A stretch of DNA of 6,095 bases from NCBI GenBank assembly GCA_946623195.1, contig CAMOQW010000083.1, positions 1-6,095 of the forward strand, written 5' to 3'. Below, piece after piece: positions 5,950 to 6,095 of this stretch. The notes below the pieces were generated by a model, which worked only from the letters and a program-made list of their open reading frames with translations, did no database searches and was not told where the DNA came from. Source of the DNA: an uncultured Prevotella sp. (lineage in GTDB: Bacteria; Bacteroidota; Bacteroidia; Bacteroidales; Bacteroidaceae). Each line of letters starts with the position of its first letter. Position 1 is the first letter of the stretch. A program made the position numbers and the translations under genes.

Positions 5950-5969
5950 TATTCCGGCCGTTATTTTCG
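5926..5969. promoter_or_regulatory. 9-bp dyad centred on the HU -33 element, candidate operator
   Basis: CGAAAATAA at 5926-5934 and its exact reverse complement TTATTTTCG at 5961-5969 form a dyad with a 26-bp centre. The axis (5947.5) coincides with the middle of the -33 TTTG, and the left arm directly abuts the -7 element. This geometry fits a dimeric repressor or autoregulator site, but no regulator is identified. AT-rich arms make a chance match conceivable. Confidence 0.4.
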
Positions 5970-6005
5970 CTAACGAGTGTTAAATATTTTGGCTCTCACC
6001 CCCCC

Positions 6006-6095
6006 TCACTTGTAGTACCCGATGCGCACCTGGTGGCGGGGCTGGCCGAAGGGGTTCCAGGAGATGTGCATCCAGCCCCGTCCGGTCAGCAGCTG
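6006..6095 (-). CDS. C-terminal end of a probable M15-like peptidoglycan peptidase (partial)
   Basis: The last 29 codons and TGA stop of a minus-strand gene whose start lies beyond the right edge. The visible protein contains GWMHISWNPFG followed by P-R-H-Q-V-R-I-G-Y-Y-K at the very end. A W-x-H-x-S-[WY] motif close to the C-terminus, followed by a basic [KR]-x-Q tail, is the zinc-ligand His region of M15/LAS-type D-Ala-D-Ala or endolysin-like peptidases, including the small Bacteroidetes ones often found near HU genes. The open frame across all 29 codons, the GC-rich codon use and the sensible C-terminus support a real gene. Family assignment rests on one motif, so another hydrolase is possible. 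A run of seven G follows the stop on the coding strand. Confidence 0.6.
   Translation of the reverse strand, partial: QLLTGRGWMHISWNPFGQPRHQVRIGYYK

Noticed and set aside
5999..6005. Run of seven G (minus strand) immediately after the stop of the right-hand gene
   Set aside because: It could slip during replication, but it lies after the stop codon, so it would not alter the protein.

Overview
The window looks like an ordinary chromosomal segment of a GC-rich member of the Bacteroidales, most likely Prevotellaceae-like. Three things point there: the protein sequences resemble Bacteroides/Prevotella versions of their families, there are TAnnTTTG-type -7 promoter elements instead of E. coli-type -10 boxes, and the genes start without strong Shine-Dalgarno sequences. 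I infer the taxon from motifs and recalled family sequences, not from a search.

Layout. A short DUF721 (DciA-related) gene runs on the plus strand at the left edge. It converges on a compact four-gene minus-strand operon, listed in transcription order: an M3 zinc peptidase (Dcp/oligopeptidase type), a dCMP/ComE-family deaminase, a membrane-anchored S41 C-terminal processing peptidase with a PDZ domain, and 5-formyltetrahydrofolate cyclo-ligase. The first two genes overlap by 32 nt, the next gap is 47 nt, and the last two share one base in TGATG, so a single transcript starting just upstream of the M3 gene is likely. To the right, after a strong nested hairpin that probably ends its transcript, lies a separately promoted minus-strand gene for an HU-type DNA-binding protein with a glycine-rich tail (HU-HIG type). 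At the right edge is the C-terminal end of another minus-strand gene, probably an M15-like peptidoglycan peptidase.

How the genes fit together. The deaminase (dCMP to dUMP) and the cyclo-ligase (5-formyl-THF to 5,10-methenyl-THF) both feed thymidylate and one-carbon metabolism. The two peptidases handle peptide turnover in the cytoplasm (M3) and processing or quality control at the cell envelope (S41). DUF721/DciA proteins are linked to replicative helicase loading, so the left part has a replication and nucleotide-supply flavour. HU plus a cell-wall hydrolase is a pairing I recall from Bacteroidales accessory or phage-derived loci, but only 30 codons of the hydrolase are visible.

I see no new multi-gene system. 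The features most worth a second look are small: a 25-bp tandem duplication that pulled apart two overlapping convergent stop codons; a 14-residue tandem duplication inside the cyclo-ligase whose copies differ only by amino-acid-changing substitutions; a 4 x 7-bp purine repeat inside the M3 reading frame; and a 9-bp dyad centred exactly on the -33 element of a textbook Bacteroidetes promoter in front of the HU gene. No stretch longer than about 150 bp lacks a gene. I see no tRNA, rRNA, CRISPR array or insertion sequence.
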